64,000 bases of DNA from contig NZ_AP014548.1 of assembly GCF_000831385.1 (NCBI RefSeq), positions 310,001 through 374,000 on the forward strand, read 5' to 3'. Below the pieces are notes generated by a model. It saw only the letters and a program-made list of their open reading frames with translations, did not search any database and was not told the DNA's origin. The DNA is from Nonlabens marinus S1-08. Lineage in GTDB: Bacteria; Bacteroidota; Bacteroidia; Flavobacteriales; Flavobacteriaceae. Below, in pieces: positions 1 through 9,529 of the stretch (positions within the stretch are counted from its first letter, which is position 1; each line of letters starts with the position of its first letter). The translations under genes were made by a program, and so were the position numbers.

Positions 1-1008
1 CTTATCCGGAACTTGCACTGGTGGACCGTGGAATATGGGCTGGTAGGTACACTAGAAGATCCTAAACTCTATGGTGCTGGATTGCTTTCCAGTATAGGAG
101 AAAGCAAAAGCTGTCTGGATCCTTCAGTTATAAAACGACCTTACACCATTGACGCGGCGTATCAAGATTTCGACATCACCCAAAAGCAACCACATTTATA
201 TGTGACACCAGACTTCGCTCACTTGAGCGAGGTTTTAGAAGAATTTGCTAATACTATGGCAGTGCGTAAAGGTGGTCATCGTGGTCTTCAAAAATTGATT
301 AATTCAAAAAGCTTAGGGACAATCGAACTTAGTACAGGTCTTCAAGTTTCTGGAATTTTTACGCGCATGATTAAGAATGAAGATAACGAGGTGGTGTTTT
401 TTGAAACTCAAGGAAAAACAGCCTTAGCCTACCGTGAAAAAGAATTGATAGGACATGGTACTAGTAAACACAAGAAAGGTTTTCTATCACCTATTGGAAA
501 GTTAAAGGGTATCAATCTAGCCATTGAGGATATGGGGCCTCGAGATTTACAAGCCTATAACTTTTACGACAACGAGCGCATTGAATTTACTTATGAAAGT
601 GGCATACGGGTGGAAGGATTGAATGTGACAGGGATGCGCAACGTCAACGGTAAATTAATGTTGATTCAGTTTACGGACTGCACAGTCACGTATAAAGGTG
701 AAGTACTCTTCTCCCCAGCAGATGGATTGTTGCATCTTGCTGTGGGTAAGGAAATAGTAAGTGCCTATGCAGGTCCAGCTGATTATCACAGTTTTGATAT
801 GGTATATCATGAAAGTGAAACCAAAACAGTAAAACCTGAGCGTTCTACAAGAGAAGTTGCTGTGAATGGTCTATATCAAAAAGTTAGGAACTATAGGGAA
901 GAAGATAAAATCAACAAACCGCTGCTAGAGAAAATTAAAGCTCAAGTGCAGCAAGATTACTTAGATCAATGGTTATTGCTATTTGAAATTGATGAATTAC
1001 TTGCCTAA
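1..1008 (+). CDS. Aromatic amino acid hydroxylase (phenylalanine 4-monooxygenase-like), C-terminal part
   Basis: This is the 3' part of a biopterin- and iron-dependent aromatic amino acid hydroxylase, which would convert phenylalanine to tyrosine in the cytoplasm. The frame is open at the left edge, so the true start lies upstream; the TTG at 13 falls inside the conserved stretch and is not a start. The visible WWTVEYGL matches the family's WFTVEFGL, whose Glu is the third iron ligand, and it is followed by the conserved YGAGLLSSIGES. The two His iron ligands lie upstream of the window. The roughly 250-residue C-terminal extension after the catalytic core is like the long (about 580-residue) Bacteroidetes form. 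The family call is firm; the exact substrate (Phe, Tyr or Trp) is inferred. Confidence 0.85.
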   Translation, partial: LIRNLHWWTVEYGLVGTLEDPKLYGAGLLSSIGESKSCLDPSVIKRPYTIDAAYQDFDITQKQPHLYVTPDFAHLSEVLEEFANTMAVRKGGHRGLQKLINSKSLGTIELSTGLQVSGIFTRMIKNEDNEVVFFETQGKTALAYREKELIGHGTSKHKKGFLSPIGKLKGINLAIEDMGPRDLQAYNFYDNERIEFTYESGIRVEGLNVTGMRNVNGKLMLIQFTDCTVTYKGEVLFSPADGLLHLAVGKEIVSAYAGPADYHSFDMVYHESETKTVKPERSTREVAVNGLYQKVRNYREEDKINKPLLEKIKAQVQQDYLDQWLLLFEIDELLA

Positions 1009-1068
1009 AGTTTACAGCCTAATTTGCAATGGAAACAATGTAATTTCGACTTCAATTTAAAAACAAAC

Positions 1069-1371
1069 ATGTTCGGACTTTTTAGAAAAAGAAATGAGGG
1101 TAAAATAAAAGAGTATCTTAAAAAAGGTGCAACCCTACTAGACGTTCGTACCTCGTCAGAGTATAACAATTCAAATATTATTGGATCTGTAAATATTCCA
1201 GTGCAGTCAATGGATCAACAAATCAACAGTTTAGACAAATCCAAACCCATCATCACCTATTGCGCTATGGGTGGTCGCAGCACTATGGCGGCCGCAAAAC
1301 TCAAATCCATGGGCTATCATGTTGTAGATGCTGGTAGTATTAAAAACATGAGAAAGCAATTGAAATCATAG
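1069..1371 (+). CDS. Rhodanese-like domain protein
   Basis: A single-domain rhodanese of 100 residues, probably a cytoplasmic sulfurtransferase or sulfur carrier. The active-site loop CAMGGR (Cys65 to Arg70) has the catalytic Cys and the usual six-residue loop, and LLDVRTSSEY (near residue 23) is the conserved substrate-side motif. I chose the ATG at 1069 because the upstream TTG at 1024 would add a tail (QWKQCNFDFNLKTN) with no family character. It starts 60 bases after the hydroxylase stop and may be co-transcribed with it. Nothing in the sequence identifies the sulfur donor or acceptor. Confidence 0.85.
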   Translation: MFGLFRKRNEGKIKEYLKKGATLLDVRTSSEYNNSNIIGSVNIPVQSMDQQINSLDKSKPIITYCAMGGRSTMAAAKLKSMGYHVVDAGSIKNMRKQLKS

Positions 1372-1406
1372 ATATAATAAATCTATTATTAACCTACTTT
1401 TAGGTC

Positions 1407-2234
1407 ATGAGAGCAGTATATCCAGAGAATGAAAATGAAAGCAACTTCATTTTTACTGGTTTTCAATCTCCCACATCGCGCCACTTACTTCGTGAGCGAA
1501 AACTGTTCAAAATCATATGGTGTACTGATCTTAGCCAGGAGCTCATCGTTGATGGAGGCCTAGTCAATTTACAACGGTATCAGTTACTATTTTGCACACC
1601 TGAAAATATCATAGAAATTCCCGAAACTAGTCCAGAACTTTTAGGATACCTATTTCCTGCTGAATTCTACAACTTGCAGAATCAAAAGTCAGACAATGGT
1701 GCTAACGGCATTTTATTCTATGGACTTGACAATGCTCCTGTAATTCAATTAGAAAAAAGACAGCAGAAAATTATAGAAGCGATCCATATTTTGATACAAG
1801 AAGAGTTTCGGCAAAAAGATGATCTACAAGGTGAAATGTTGTGCCTGCTTCTACAGAGAATCCTTTTTACCGCAACCCGAGTGTTACAAATGAACCAGGG
1901 TCAACATCTATGGAGCAATAAGCAAGTGGATCTGGTAAAAAGATTCAATTTATTGGTGGAACTTCATTTTAAGGAAAAGCACCAGGTAGCCGACTATGCC
2001 GAACTTCTTTCTAGGTCGCCTAAAACCCTATCCAATCTTTTCAAGAAGCACGACATTCCATCACCGCTCAAGATTATTAATGGGCGAATCATGTTAGAGG
2101 CTAAAAGATTACTCCATTTTTCAAACCTCACAGCGGAAGAAATAGGGCAGAAATTAGGCTACAGCGAGCCCAGCCATTTTTCTAAATTCTTCAAAAAGCA
2201 AACAGGTACATCGCCTTTGAGTTTTCGGAAGTGA
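1407..2234 (+). CDS. AraC-family transcriptional regulator
   Basis: A 275-residue DNA-binding regulator. The last 90 residues form the double helix-turn-helix of the AraC/XylS family: ADYAELLSRSPKTLSNLFKK is the first helix pair, and TAEEIGQKLGYSEPSHFSKF with FKKQTGTSPLSFRK is the second pair and signature end. The N-terminal 180 residues would be the sensing domain; I do not recognise a ligand-binding family there. A near-consensus -7 element (TACTTTTA, 1395-1402) sits exactly four bases before the ATG, hinting at a leaderless transcript. Possible targets are the neighbouring rhodanese/hydroxylase or the Asp-box exoprotein, but this is only positional inference. Confidence 0.85.
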   Translation: MRAVYPENENESNFIFTGFQSPTSRHLLRERKLFKIIWCTDLSQELIVDGGLVNLQRYQLLFCTPENIIEIPETSPELLGYLFPAEFYNLQNQKSDNGANGILFYGLDNAPVIQLEKRQQKIIEAIHILIQEEFRQKDDLQGEMLCLLLQRILFTATRVLQMNQGQHLWSNKQVDLVKRFNLLVELHFKEKHQVADYAELLSRSPKTLSNLFKKHDIPSPLKIINGRIMLEAKRLLHFSNLTAEEIGQKLGYSEPSHFSKFFKKQTGTSPLSFRK

Positions 2235-2333
2235 GAATAGCATTTGTCCATTGCACAATTTTGTGATAAAGATTTCGTGCTTTGGATGATTCAATCGCCA
2301 TTTACTATCTTTAAAGACCAAATTTGTGTATTT

Positions 2334-5300
2334 ATGAAAATCAATTACTTGATAGCCGTTCTATGTTTTTTCGCTTTCGCGAAAGCGAACTCACAACAAC
2401 TTCCCGATCCACCAGAAGCTCAAAAATATTACGAGTCTCAAGAATTCCGCTTATTGGGCCCATTCCGTGGTGGGAGAAGTGCGGCGGTGACTGGAGTGCC
2501 AGGAAAACCAAATCTATTTTATTTTGGTAGTACAGGCGGTGGCGTGTGGAAAACGACAGACGGCGGCCGTACCTGGAGCAATATTTCTGATGGGTATTTT
2601 GGTGGTAGTATTGGTGCCGTGAGCGTTGCACCTAGCGATCATAATGTGATCTACGTAGGCGGTGGTGAAAAAACCGTGAGAGGAAATGTCTCAAGTGGTT
2701 ATGGTATATGGAAATCTGTAGATGCTGGTAAGTCCTGGAAGCCAGCAGGTTTGCCTAATAGTCGACATGTGCCACGCATTTCAATAGACCCCAATGATCA
2801 CAACATCGTTTATGCCGCTGTACTAGGAAACATCTATAAGGAGTCTAAAGATAGAGGTGTCTATAAATCTACAGATGGAGGTAAAAGCTGGAAAAAGACG
2901 TTATTCGCAAATGATCTCGCTGGAGCGGTAGATCTTATCATTGATCCTTCCAATCCTCGCAACTTATATGCCTCTACCTGGCGCATTCAACGTACTCCTT
3001 ATAGCTTAAGTAGTGGTGGTGACGGCAGCGCGCTATGGAAAAGTACAGATTATGGTGAGACTTGGTCTGAAATTTCTAAAAATGGAGGCTTTGCTAAGGG
3101 GACATTAGGGATTATGGGAATCACCGTTTCTCCAGTGAATTCAGACAAACTCTATGCTATTGTAGAAAACAAAGATCAAGGTGGTGTGTATCGCAGTAAT
3201 GATGCAGGGATGACTTGGACTAAAACCAATGACGACCGCAACTTGCGACAACGCGCCTGGTACTACACTCGTATTTATGCAGATACCCAGGATGAAGACG
3301 CGGTATATGTTGTCAATGTTTCCTACCACAAGTCTACAGACGGTGGTCATAATTTCTCAAGTAATAGAGCACCCCATGGCGATCACCACGATTTATGGAT
3401 CGCACCAGAAGATCCAAAACGTATGATCATGGGAGATGATGGTGGCGCACAAGTCACGTATGATGGCGGTGAAACCTGGTCAACCTACTACAATCAGCCT
3501 ACCGCACAATACTATAGAGTAACTACTGACAATTCATTCCCATATAGAATTTATGTGGCGCAGCAGGATAATGGAACGATCAGGATTCCTCATAGAACCA
3601 CTGGAGGATCGATAACCGAGACCGACTGGGAAGGAACCGCAGGTGGAGAAAGCGCTCATATTGCTGTGGATCCTAATGATAACGATATTGTGTACGGTGG
3701 TAGTTATGGGGGTTTCCTCACCCGTTACAATCATAAAACAAAATCCCAACGTGGGATTAATGTATGGCCAGACAATCCTATGGGACATGGTGCTGAGGAC
3801 ATGAAATACAGGTTCCAGTGGAATTTCCCCATCTTTATTTCTAGCCATGGTGACAATAAACTATACTCTTTCTCAAATCATGTACATGTGACCAGCAATG
3901 AAGGTCAAAGCTGGGAAACGATTTCTCCAGACCTAACCCGTAACGATCCCACTAAATTAGTTTCCAGTGGGGGACCTATCACTCAAGACAATACTAGTGT
4001 GGAGTATTATGGAACCATTTTCGCAGCTGCAGAGTCTCCACTCAATGAAGGAGAATTATGGGTAGGTAGTGATGATGGTTTAGTACACCTATCAAGAGAC
4101 AGTGGGAAAAACTGGAGTGATATAACTCCTATGGACCTTCCAGAATGGGCTCAAATCAATAGTATAGAAGCAAGTAGGTTTGACCCAGCTGTAGCTTATC
4201 TAGCAGCTACTAGGTACAAATTAGGAGACTTTGCTCCCTATTTATACAGGACTACAGATTACGGAAAATCATGGAAGAAAATAGTATCTGGCATACCTGA
4301 TGAGCATTTCACAAGAGTCGTGAGAGAAGATGAAGAGCAGAAAGGTTTGCTATATGCAGGAACTGAAACAGGGCTTTATATAAGCAATGATGATGGAGCC
4401 ACCTGGAAATCCTTCCAAATGAATTTGCCTATAGTACCTATAACAGATCTTGCTGTAAAGCAGAATAATCTAGTCATTGCAACCCAAGGACGCAGCTTAT
4501 GGATTCACGATGATTTATCTATGGTAAGACAAGGCTTGAAAGCAGCTGCTGCTTATCCGAAATCTAAAAAGGGAGCGTCCACTGAGAAAGTGATGTTGTT
4601 TCAACCTAAGGAATCTTATCGCATGGAAGGCCGCGGTGGTCGCAGTTCATTAACAGCAGGAACTAATCACCCGTCAGGTGTGCAAATCAATTATTTCCTA
4701 CCAGAATTGAAAGAGAAAGATAGTGTCGCACTACGATTCATGGATAACAGTAATAAGTTGATCAAGGAATATGCTACTTATTCTAAAAAGGACATACTAA
4801 AGCCTGAGGCAGGAGCAAACTCATTCAGCTGGGACACTAGTTATGAAGGTGCAGAAGAATTGGATGGTATGATCCTTTGGTGGGCAGATCTTTCAGGACC
4901 TAAAGCAGTTCCTGGATCCTACACTGTAGAGTTGGAAGTTAATGGAGTGAAGCAAACACAGCCTATTACTATTAAAAGAACTCCTATAAGTGAAGCTACT
5001 GAAGCGGACATGAAGTCTCAATTTGAATTTGTGACTGACGTTAATAGTACAGTAGATAAAGCACATGCTTCGATTAAAAACATTCGAGATTTCAATAAGA
5101 AATTGACAGCTTTCAAATCGGTTTATGGAGATCGTAAAGAAGATGGAATCAAGGAAATGCTTGTCCTGGCAGACAGCATGAAAACTAAGTTTAGTGAAGT
5201 GGAAAAAGCATTGTACCAAACTCAAAACCGCAGCGGTCAAGATCCTTTAAACTTCCCCATTAAATTGACGAATAAATTGGCTCACCTTAATGCGTTGGTT

Positions 5301-5477
5301 ACTATGGGTGATTTTGGGCCTACAGCACAGGATATAGCTGTTAAAAACGAATTGACAGCCCAAATTAATCAGGAGCTTAGCAAATTCAATCAGGTTCTTG
5401 ACACAGACATCAAGGAATTCAACAACAAGTTTAATGCTCTAAAACTGGACTACCTGGTTATTGAAACAGAAGATTAA
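2334..5477 (+). CDS. Secreted Asp-box (BNR/VPS10-type) beta-propeller protein
   Basis: A 1047-residue exported protein of the type usually annotated as glycosyl hydrolase or VPS10/sortilin-like in Bacteroidetes. An N-terminal signal peptide (residues 1-20, ending FAKANSQQ) is followed by at least ten Asp-boxes of the form S/T-x-D-x-G-x-T/S-W, for example STDGGRTW, SVDAGKSW, STDGGKSW, STDYGETW, SNDAGMTW, TYDGGETW, SRDSGKNW, TTDYGKSW and SNDDGATW. These mark one or two beta-propellers over roughly residues 40-740; the last 300 residues are a distinct beta-rich and helical tail. No catalytic residues can be assigned by eye, so hydrolase activity is unproven. The start is the ATG at 2334, because the signal peptide begins there; a TTG at 2244 is in frame but would bury it. 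A genome palindrome (2370-2389) encodes the signal-peptide FAFAKAN. Confidence 0.88.
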   Translation: MKINYLIAVLCFFAFAKANSQQLPDPPEAQKYYESQEFRLLGPFRGGRSAAVTGVPGKPNLFYFGSTGGGVWKTTDGGRTWSNISDGYFGGSIGAVSVAPSDHNVIYVGGGEKTVRGNVSSGYGIWKSVDAGKSWKPAGLPNSRHVPRISIDPNDHNIVYAAVLGNIYKESKDRGVYKSTDGGKSWKKTLFANDLAGAVDLIIDPSNPRNLYASTWRIQRTPYSLSSGGDGSALWKSTDYGETWSEISKNGGFAKGTLGIMGITVSPVNSDKLYAIVENKDQGGVYRSNDAGMTWTKTNDDRNLRQRAWYYTRIYADTQDEDAVYVVNVSYHKSTDGGHNFSSNRAPHGDHHDLWIAPEDPKRMIMGDDGGAQVTYDGGETWSTYYNQPTAQYYRVTTDNSFPYRIYVAQQDNGTIRIPHRTTGGSITETDWEGTAGGESAHIAVDPNDNDIVYGGSYGGFLTRYNHKTKSQRGINVWPDNPMGHGAEDMKYRFQWNFPIFISSHGDNKLYSFSNHVHVTSNEGQSWETISPDLTRNDPTKLVSSGGPITQDNTSVEYYGTIFAAAESPLNEGELWVGSDDGLVHLSRDSGKNWSDITPMDLPEWAQINSIEASRFDPAVAYLAATRYKLGDFAPYLYRTTDYGKSWKKIVSGIPDEHFTRVVREDEEQKGLLYAGTETGLYISNDDGATWKSFQMNLPIVPITDLAVKQNNLVIATQGRSLWIHDDLSMVRQGLKAAAAYPKSKKGASTEKVMLFQPKESYRMEGRGGRSSLTAGTNHPSGVQINYFLPELKEKDSVALRFMDNSNKLIKEYATYSKKDILKPEAGANSFSWDTSYEGAEELDGMILWWADLSGPKAVPGSYTVELEVNGVKQTQPITIKRTPISEATEADMKSQFEFVTDVNSTVDKAHASIKNIRDFNKKLTAFKSVYGDRKEDGIKEMLVLADSMKTKFSEVEKALYQTQNRSGQDPLNFPIKLTNKLAHLNALVTMGDFGPTAQDIAVKNELTAQINQELSKFNQVLDTDIKEFNNKFNALKLDYLVIETED
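2370..2389. repeat. Genome palindrome, copy 1 (in signal peptide)
   Basis: Exact TTCGCTTTCGCGAAAGCGAA. Read in frame as FAFAKAN in the Asp-box exoprotein signal peptide. Confidence 0.95.
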
Positions 5478-5495
5478 TTGCAACTTTGTAAATGT

Positions 5496-5531
5496 AAAAA
5501 CCGCTATTCTATAAAAGGATAGCGGTTTTTT
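5496..5531. terminator. Bidirectional terminator between convergent genes
   Basis: AAAAACCGCTAT (5496-5507) pairs with ATAGCGGTTTTT (5519-5530), with A and T tracts on both sides, between the Asp-box gene and the convergent small hypothetical gene. Confidence 0.85.
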
Positions 5532-5551
5532 AATTTATGTTGTTGTCCACA

Positions 5552-5944
5552 TCAGATAGTCAACACATCAGCGCTAGAGATAAGTTCTGTTGCCCATACG
5601 ATGGCTTCATCCATAGTCTGAAATATTTCAAAATGTTTGTGATAAAAAACTTTTTCAAAATTTGCGTTTTGAATGTTTAACCTTGAATTTGTAACGATGG
5701 CCATTCCTTCAAGATTGCGTATACGCCCTACTAATGGATATACTAATGGGTTAACTGAATAAGAATTGGTACGGTTGCTTATGTAAACCATTTTGCGATT
5801 CCCAAAATGTTCTGTAATCATATCCCGCAACACCTCAACGTGTTCCATACCCACATTTACCCCATCATTAATTTGATTGATCAAATAATTTTGAAAGATA
5901 TACACTTGGGCATATCCTAAATCGTGGTTAGAAATTGCACTCAT
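5552..5944 (-). CDS. Hypothetical protein, possibly STAS/SpoIIAA-like
   Basis: A 130-residue soluble protein without signal peptide or membrane segment. The alternating pattern (VGRIRNLEGMAIVTNS, then FYHKHFEIFQTMDEAIVWATELI near the end) resembles small SpoIIAA/STAS-fold proteins common in flavobacteria, in which the last helix follows an FxxxDEAxxW-type motif. I do not recognise a specific family, and no function can be assigned. It converges with the Asp-box gene, and the hairpin at 5496-5531 can terminate both. Codon use looks like its neighbours. Confidence 0.6.
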   Translation of the reverse strand: MSAISNHDLGYAQVYIFQNYLINQINDGVNVGMEHVEVLRDMITEHFGNRKMVYISNRTNSYSVNPLVYPLVGRIRNLEGMAIVTNSRLNIQNANFEKVFYHKHFEIFQTMDEAIVWATELISSADVLTI

Positions 5945-6064
5945 AAGGAAAAATTCTACCTAAATTTAAGAAAATAGGAGTTGAAAAAGAAATTAAAGAG
6001 GGATATATCAGAATCCAGTAAAATCCTTAAGAACTAATATATATGAGGAATTTAATGGGGGAAT

Positions 6065-6084
6065 TTCGCTTTCGCGAAAGCGAA
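6065..6084. repeat. Genome palindrome, copy 2 (intergenic)
   Basis: Exact 20-mer, 13 bases past the MarC stop. Confidence 0.95.
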
Positions 6085-6096
6085 CATCTACAACAA

Positions 6097-6714
6097 TTAT
6101 GCTTGCTCGATCACCAATTTGATACCATCGATAACCATGGTGGTACCGATTATAGCAATGATCAGCCCCATAATTTTTCCAATGACAGTGATCACATTAT
6201 TCCCAATGCGATCTACAATAAATGTGCTATAACGAAATGCCAAATAATTCATCCAGCAAATCAATCCTGCGATAGCAACTACAATACCTATGTAGAGATA
6301 AGAGGCATCAGTCACAAAATTCATGGTGGTGACGATCGTTCCAGGGCCCGCAATAAGAGGAATGGCTAGTGGGGATATGGCAATATTTTCATCTACATCT
6401 ACTGTGTCTAATGTTTTAAGGTTGGACTTTTTAGATTGCAACATGCGGAATCCTGCATAAAATATGAGCAGTCCACCTGTTATCTTAAAGGCAGGAATTG
6501 TAATTCCAAAAAAATCAAAAATGAATTTGCCCAGTAAGGTAAACAGCATAATAATTAAAAAAGCAGTCGTGGTTGCCTTTTTATTGATGCGATTCTTCTC
6601 TACGTTTCCTGCACCTTCAGTAAGGCCTAGAAAAACAGGGACATTAGCAATCGGGTTGGTGATCGCAAAAAGTCCAGTAAATACAGTAATGGCAAATGTC
6701 CAGTATTGCTCCAT
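6097..6714 (-). CDS. MarC-family integral membrane protein
   Basis: A 205-residue inner-membrane protein of the MarC (UPF0056) family. Six hydrophobic segments are visible, and the diagnostic ITNPIANVPVFLGLTEG near residue 18 and SPLAIPLIAGPGTIVTTM near residue 113 match the family's two conserved loops. The molecular role of MarC proteins is not established; an older link to multiple antibiotic resistance was not upheld. The TATCTTTG box at 6740-6747 gives it its own promoter. A genome palindrome lies 13 bases past its stop codon. Confidence 0.9.
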   Translation of the reverse strand: MEQYWTFAITVFTGLFAITNPIANVPVFLGLTEGAGNVEKNRINKKATTTAFLIIMLFTLLGKFIFDFFGITIPAFKITGGLLIFYAGFRMLQSKKSNLKTLDTVDVDENIAISPLAIPLIAGPGTIVTTMNFVTDASYLYIGIVVAIAGLICWMNYLAFRYSTFIVDRIGNNVITVIGKIMGLIIAIIGTTMVIDGIKLVIEQA

Positions 6715-6739
6715 AGCTACAGCTCGTTTTAAAGCGGTG

Positions 6740-6747
6740 CAAAGATA
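6740..6747 (-). promoter_or_regulatory. Promoter -7 box of the MarC gene (TATCTTTG)
   Basis: TANNTTTG match on the minus strand, 25 bases before the ATG at 6714. Confidence 0.65.
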
Positions 6748-6933
6748 GTATTATGTTGATGTCTTGAATGGTACACTAGTATAATGTTAACAAAGAGCAC
6801 GAAAACCTACCTGATTTAAATAGAACCTATTAGGGGGGTGAATGTAAAGACAGTCGCTAAATGGTCAAAGAGTTGAAATGAAATCTCTCTGCAAAATTCT
6901 TATCTTAACCCTCTGGAACGTAAATAAGTTTTA

Positions 6934-9297
6934 ATGACCACTGAATCTACCCAAAACTCTTTCTTGTCTAAAGGAAAAGATTTTCTTCACTATATAAAAA
7001 AACATCCTTTTAAATCTTTTGGGTTTGCAGTGCTTGCAGGGTTTGCATTTGTTCTGCTACTTTTTATAGGAACATGGGCAGGTCTATTTGGACATGTCCC
7101 TAATAGTAAGGAATTAGCTAAACTGGAGAACCCGATTACATCTACCGCTTATGGCAGCGATAAAAAACCTATTGCCACTTATTATCTTCAAAATAGAAGC
7201 AACATTGAGGCTGAAGAATTGAACCCATACTTAGTACAAGCTCTCGTAGCGACGGAGGATGTTCGATTTTACGAGCATTCTGGAATTGACTACAGAAGCT
7301 ACGCACGTGTTTTTATAAAATCTATACTCATGCAACAAGGTAAAGGTGGCGGTAGTACGGTAACACAGCAAATTGCTAAAAACGTTTTCGGTCGGAAGGA
7401 TTTATGGTTCTTAAGCACTCCTATTAATAAAATGCGCGAAGTCATCATTGCAAAGCGCCTAGAGTCTATTTATTCTAAAGAGGAACTCTTGCTGCTGTAT
7501 TTCAATACGGTTTCCTTTGGTGAGAATTTGTATGGTATTGAGATGGCTTCTCAACGATTCTTTAGCAAGACCCCCAGTGAATTAAGCCTTTCAGAATCTG
7601 CTACTTTGGTAGGGGTTCTCAAAGCTCCTTCCTATTACAATCCTAGAAAGAACCCAATAAACTCAACTAACCGCCGCAATGTTGTGCTCCAGCAAATGGT
7701 AAAAAACAATGCTATTACTCAAGAAGAGGCTGATGCTGCTAAGACACCTATCGAACTCAAATACAGTACGCCTGAGAAAAACTCTTCGCTTTCTGGATAT
7801 TATAAAGAATACATAAGACAAGAATTTAATGAATGGGCTGCAGAAAATCCGGGTCCTGATGGTGAGACTTACGATCTAGAACTAGACGGACTTCAAATAT
7901 ACACTACTCTACAGCCCAATATACAGCGCTATGCTGAGCAGACCATGGAGCGCAATATGGTACGCTTGCAAACATTGATGGATAAACACTGGACCAGCAA
8001 AACCACAGAAGGTGGTAAAGAAGCATTTATAGCTGATCTGATGGCAAAGCAACCTATCATTAAAAAGATGAAGCAAGAAGGTGCGACTGATGCGCAAATT
8101 GCAAATTATTTGAGTAAAACTAAGGATCGTAAATATTGGGAGATAGGAAAAGGATTCGAACCCAGGCCACAGTCCGTTCAAGACAGTATCATCAACTCGA
8201 TTATTAGATTACACACAGGTATTCTGGCTATGAACAGTCGCAGTGGTGCTATTTTAGGATATTTAGGTGGGATTGATTACGGGTTTTCTCAAATAGATAA
8301 TGTGAAAGGTAAAAACCAGGTAGGTTCTACCTTTAAGCCTATCACCTATTTGACCGCTTTAGATCAAGGAATAGATCCTTGTCGATTCTATGACAACTCT
8401 CTACGCACGTATAGCAAGTATGAGGACTGGCAACCTAAAAACAGCAACGGCAAGTATGGTGGCAGCTACAGTCTCCATGGAGCTTTAGCAAATTCAGTAA
8501 ATACCGTTTCAGCTGCATTGCAATTACAAGTGGGTGTATCAAATACCATCGATAAGGCTAGGAGGATGGGAATCACTTCAGACATTCCAGAAGTCCCTTC
8601 CATCGTCCTCGGCACTGCCAACATCAGCCTGATGGAAATGGTGACCGCTTATGCAAGTATTTCGAATGGAGGTAATAAAGTATCTCCTTTTATGATTCAA
8701 GAAATTCAAGATCAAGAGGGAAACATCTTATATCAAGCCAAACCTCAATACGATGGTCGGGTTGCCTCAGGTGAGAGTATTAGAGAATTGCAGCAAATGA
8801 TGGGCGAGGTATTGACAAATGGTACTGGAGCTGGATTTAGCAATTGGAATATTCCTTACAATATTATAGGTAAGACTGGGACCACTCAAAATAATGGCGA
8901 CGGTTGGTTCATTGCTGCGTCACCCCAGGTGGTAATTGGCTCGTGGGTAGGTGCTCGCGACAAACGCGTGCATTTTGAAAGCACCTATATGGGTAGTGGT
9001 GCCAATACCGCAATGCCTATGGTAGCTTCTATGTTTAAAAGCCTAAGCAGTTGGTCTAGGCCTATGCTGACCAACTTTGAATATGACTCTCCCTACTTTC
9101 CCTGTCCAGACTTTGCAGAGCAGCCAGCAGCAGAGGCAACTGACTTTTTCAAAAGCGATAGTACCTACCTAGAAACCTTAAGAATTAAAGATTCTTTATT
9201 TAGAAACCCTCCAGTAGTGGTGGATAGCGTGATGATCGATAGTTTACAAAACATTCTCAATACGATAAAAGAAGAGACTCCCGTGACGGAAAATTAA
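6934..9297 (+). CDS. mrcA: Penicillin-binding protein 1A (bifunctional transglycosylase/transpeptidase)
   Basis: A 787-residue class A penicillin-binding protein that polymerises lipid II and cross-links peptidoglycan at the outer face of the inner membrane. One membrane anchor spans residues 27-50. The GT51 domain has ATEDVRFYEHSGID with catalytic Glu108, and GGSTVTQQIAKN (138-150). The transpeptidase domain has STFK with Ser465, the SVN triad residue set, and KTGT at 647-650. There is an acidic low-complexity C-terminal tail. Length and motifs are normal for the family. It stands alone, with 219 bases upstream in which I see no convincing TANNTTTG box. Confidence 0.95.
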   Translation: MTTESTQNSFLSKGKDFLHYIKKHPFKSFGFAVLAGFAFVLLLFIGTWAGLFGHVPNSKELAKLENPITSTAYGSDKKPIATYYLQNRSNIEAEELNPYLVQALVATEDVRFYEHSGIDYRSYARVFIKSILMQQGKGGGSTVTQQIAKNVFGRKDLWFLSTPINKMREVIIAKRLESIYSKEELLLLYFNTVSFGENLYGIEMASQRFFSKTPSELSLSESATLVGVLKAPSYYNPRKNPINSTNRRNVVLQQMVKNNAITQEEADAAKTPIELKYSTPEKNSSLSGYYKEYIRQEFNEWAAENPGPDGETYDLELDGLQIYTTLQPNIQRYAEQTMERNMVRLQTLMDKHWTSKTTEGGKEAFIADLMAKQPIIKKMKQEGATDAQIANYLSKTKDRKYWEIGKGFEPRPQSVQDSIINSIIRLHTGILAMNSRSGAILGYLGGIDYGFSQIDNVKGKNQVGSTFKPITYLTALDQGIDPCRFYDNSLRTYSKYEDWQPKNSNGKYGGSYSLHGALANSVNTVSAALQLQVGVSNTIDKARRMGITSDIPEVPSIVLGTANISLMEMVTAYASISNGGNKVSPFMIQEIQDQEGNILYQAKPQYDGRVASGESIRELQQMMGEVLTNGTGAGFSNWNIPYNIIGKTGTTQNNGDGWFIAASPQVVIGSWVGARDKRVHFESTYMGSGANTAMPMVASMFKSLSSWSRPMLTNFEYDSPYFPCPDFAEQPAAEATDFFKSDSTYLETLRIKDSLFRNPPVVVDSVMIDSLQNILNTIKEETPVTEN

Positions 9298-9304
9298 GTT
9301 GTTT

Positions 9305-9326
9305 TTTCGCTTTCGCGAAAGCGAAA
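9305..9326. repeat. Genome palindrome, copy 3 (intergenic)
   Basis: 22-bp perfect palindrome, 8 bases past the PBP1A stop. Confidence 0.95.
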
Positions 9327-9529
9327 TTATTCCTGCTCAACGCAATGTTCAAGCCTGTTTATCCATTGACAACAATGCCTCTTAGTCTGAGATTCAATTC
9401 TCTGCTTGAATTCTAATTTACCTCTCAATAGCGGCGGTATGCCCATCGTCCGCTATTAATTTTATCACAAAGTGCCAACATAGCTTAATACATAGCCCAC
9501 AGAATAAGTACTTTGCTCGCTTAAAAAAC

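Noticed and set aside
2244..2333. N-terminal extension of the Asp-box protein from a TTG
   Set aside because: It would place 30 residues ahead of a clear signal peptide that starts at the ATG at 2334.
6043..6369. 108-residue plus-strand frame opposite the MarC gene
   Set aside because: Antisense shadow of a well-supported membrane protein; it begins in a palindrome and its composition (Asn, His, Asp rich) is that of a complementary strand.
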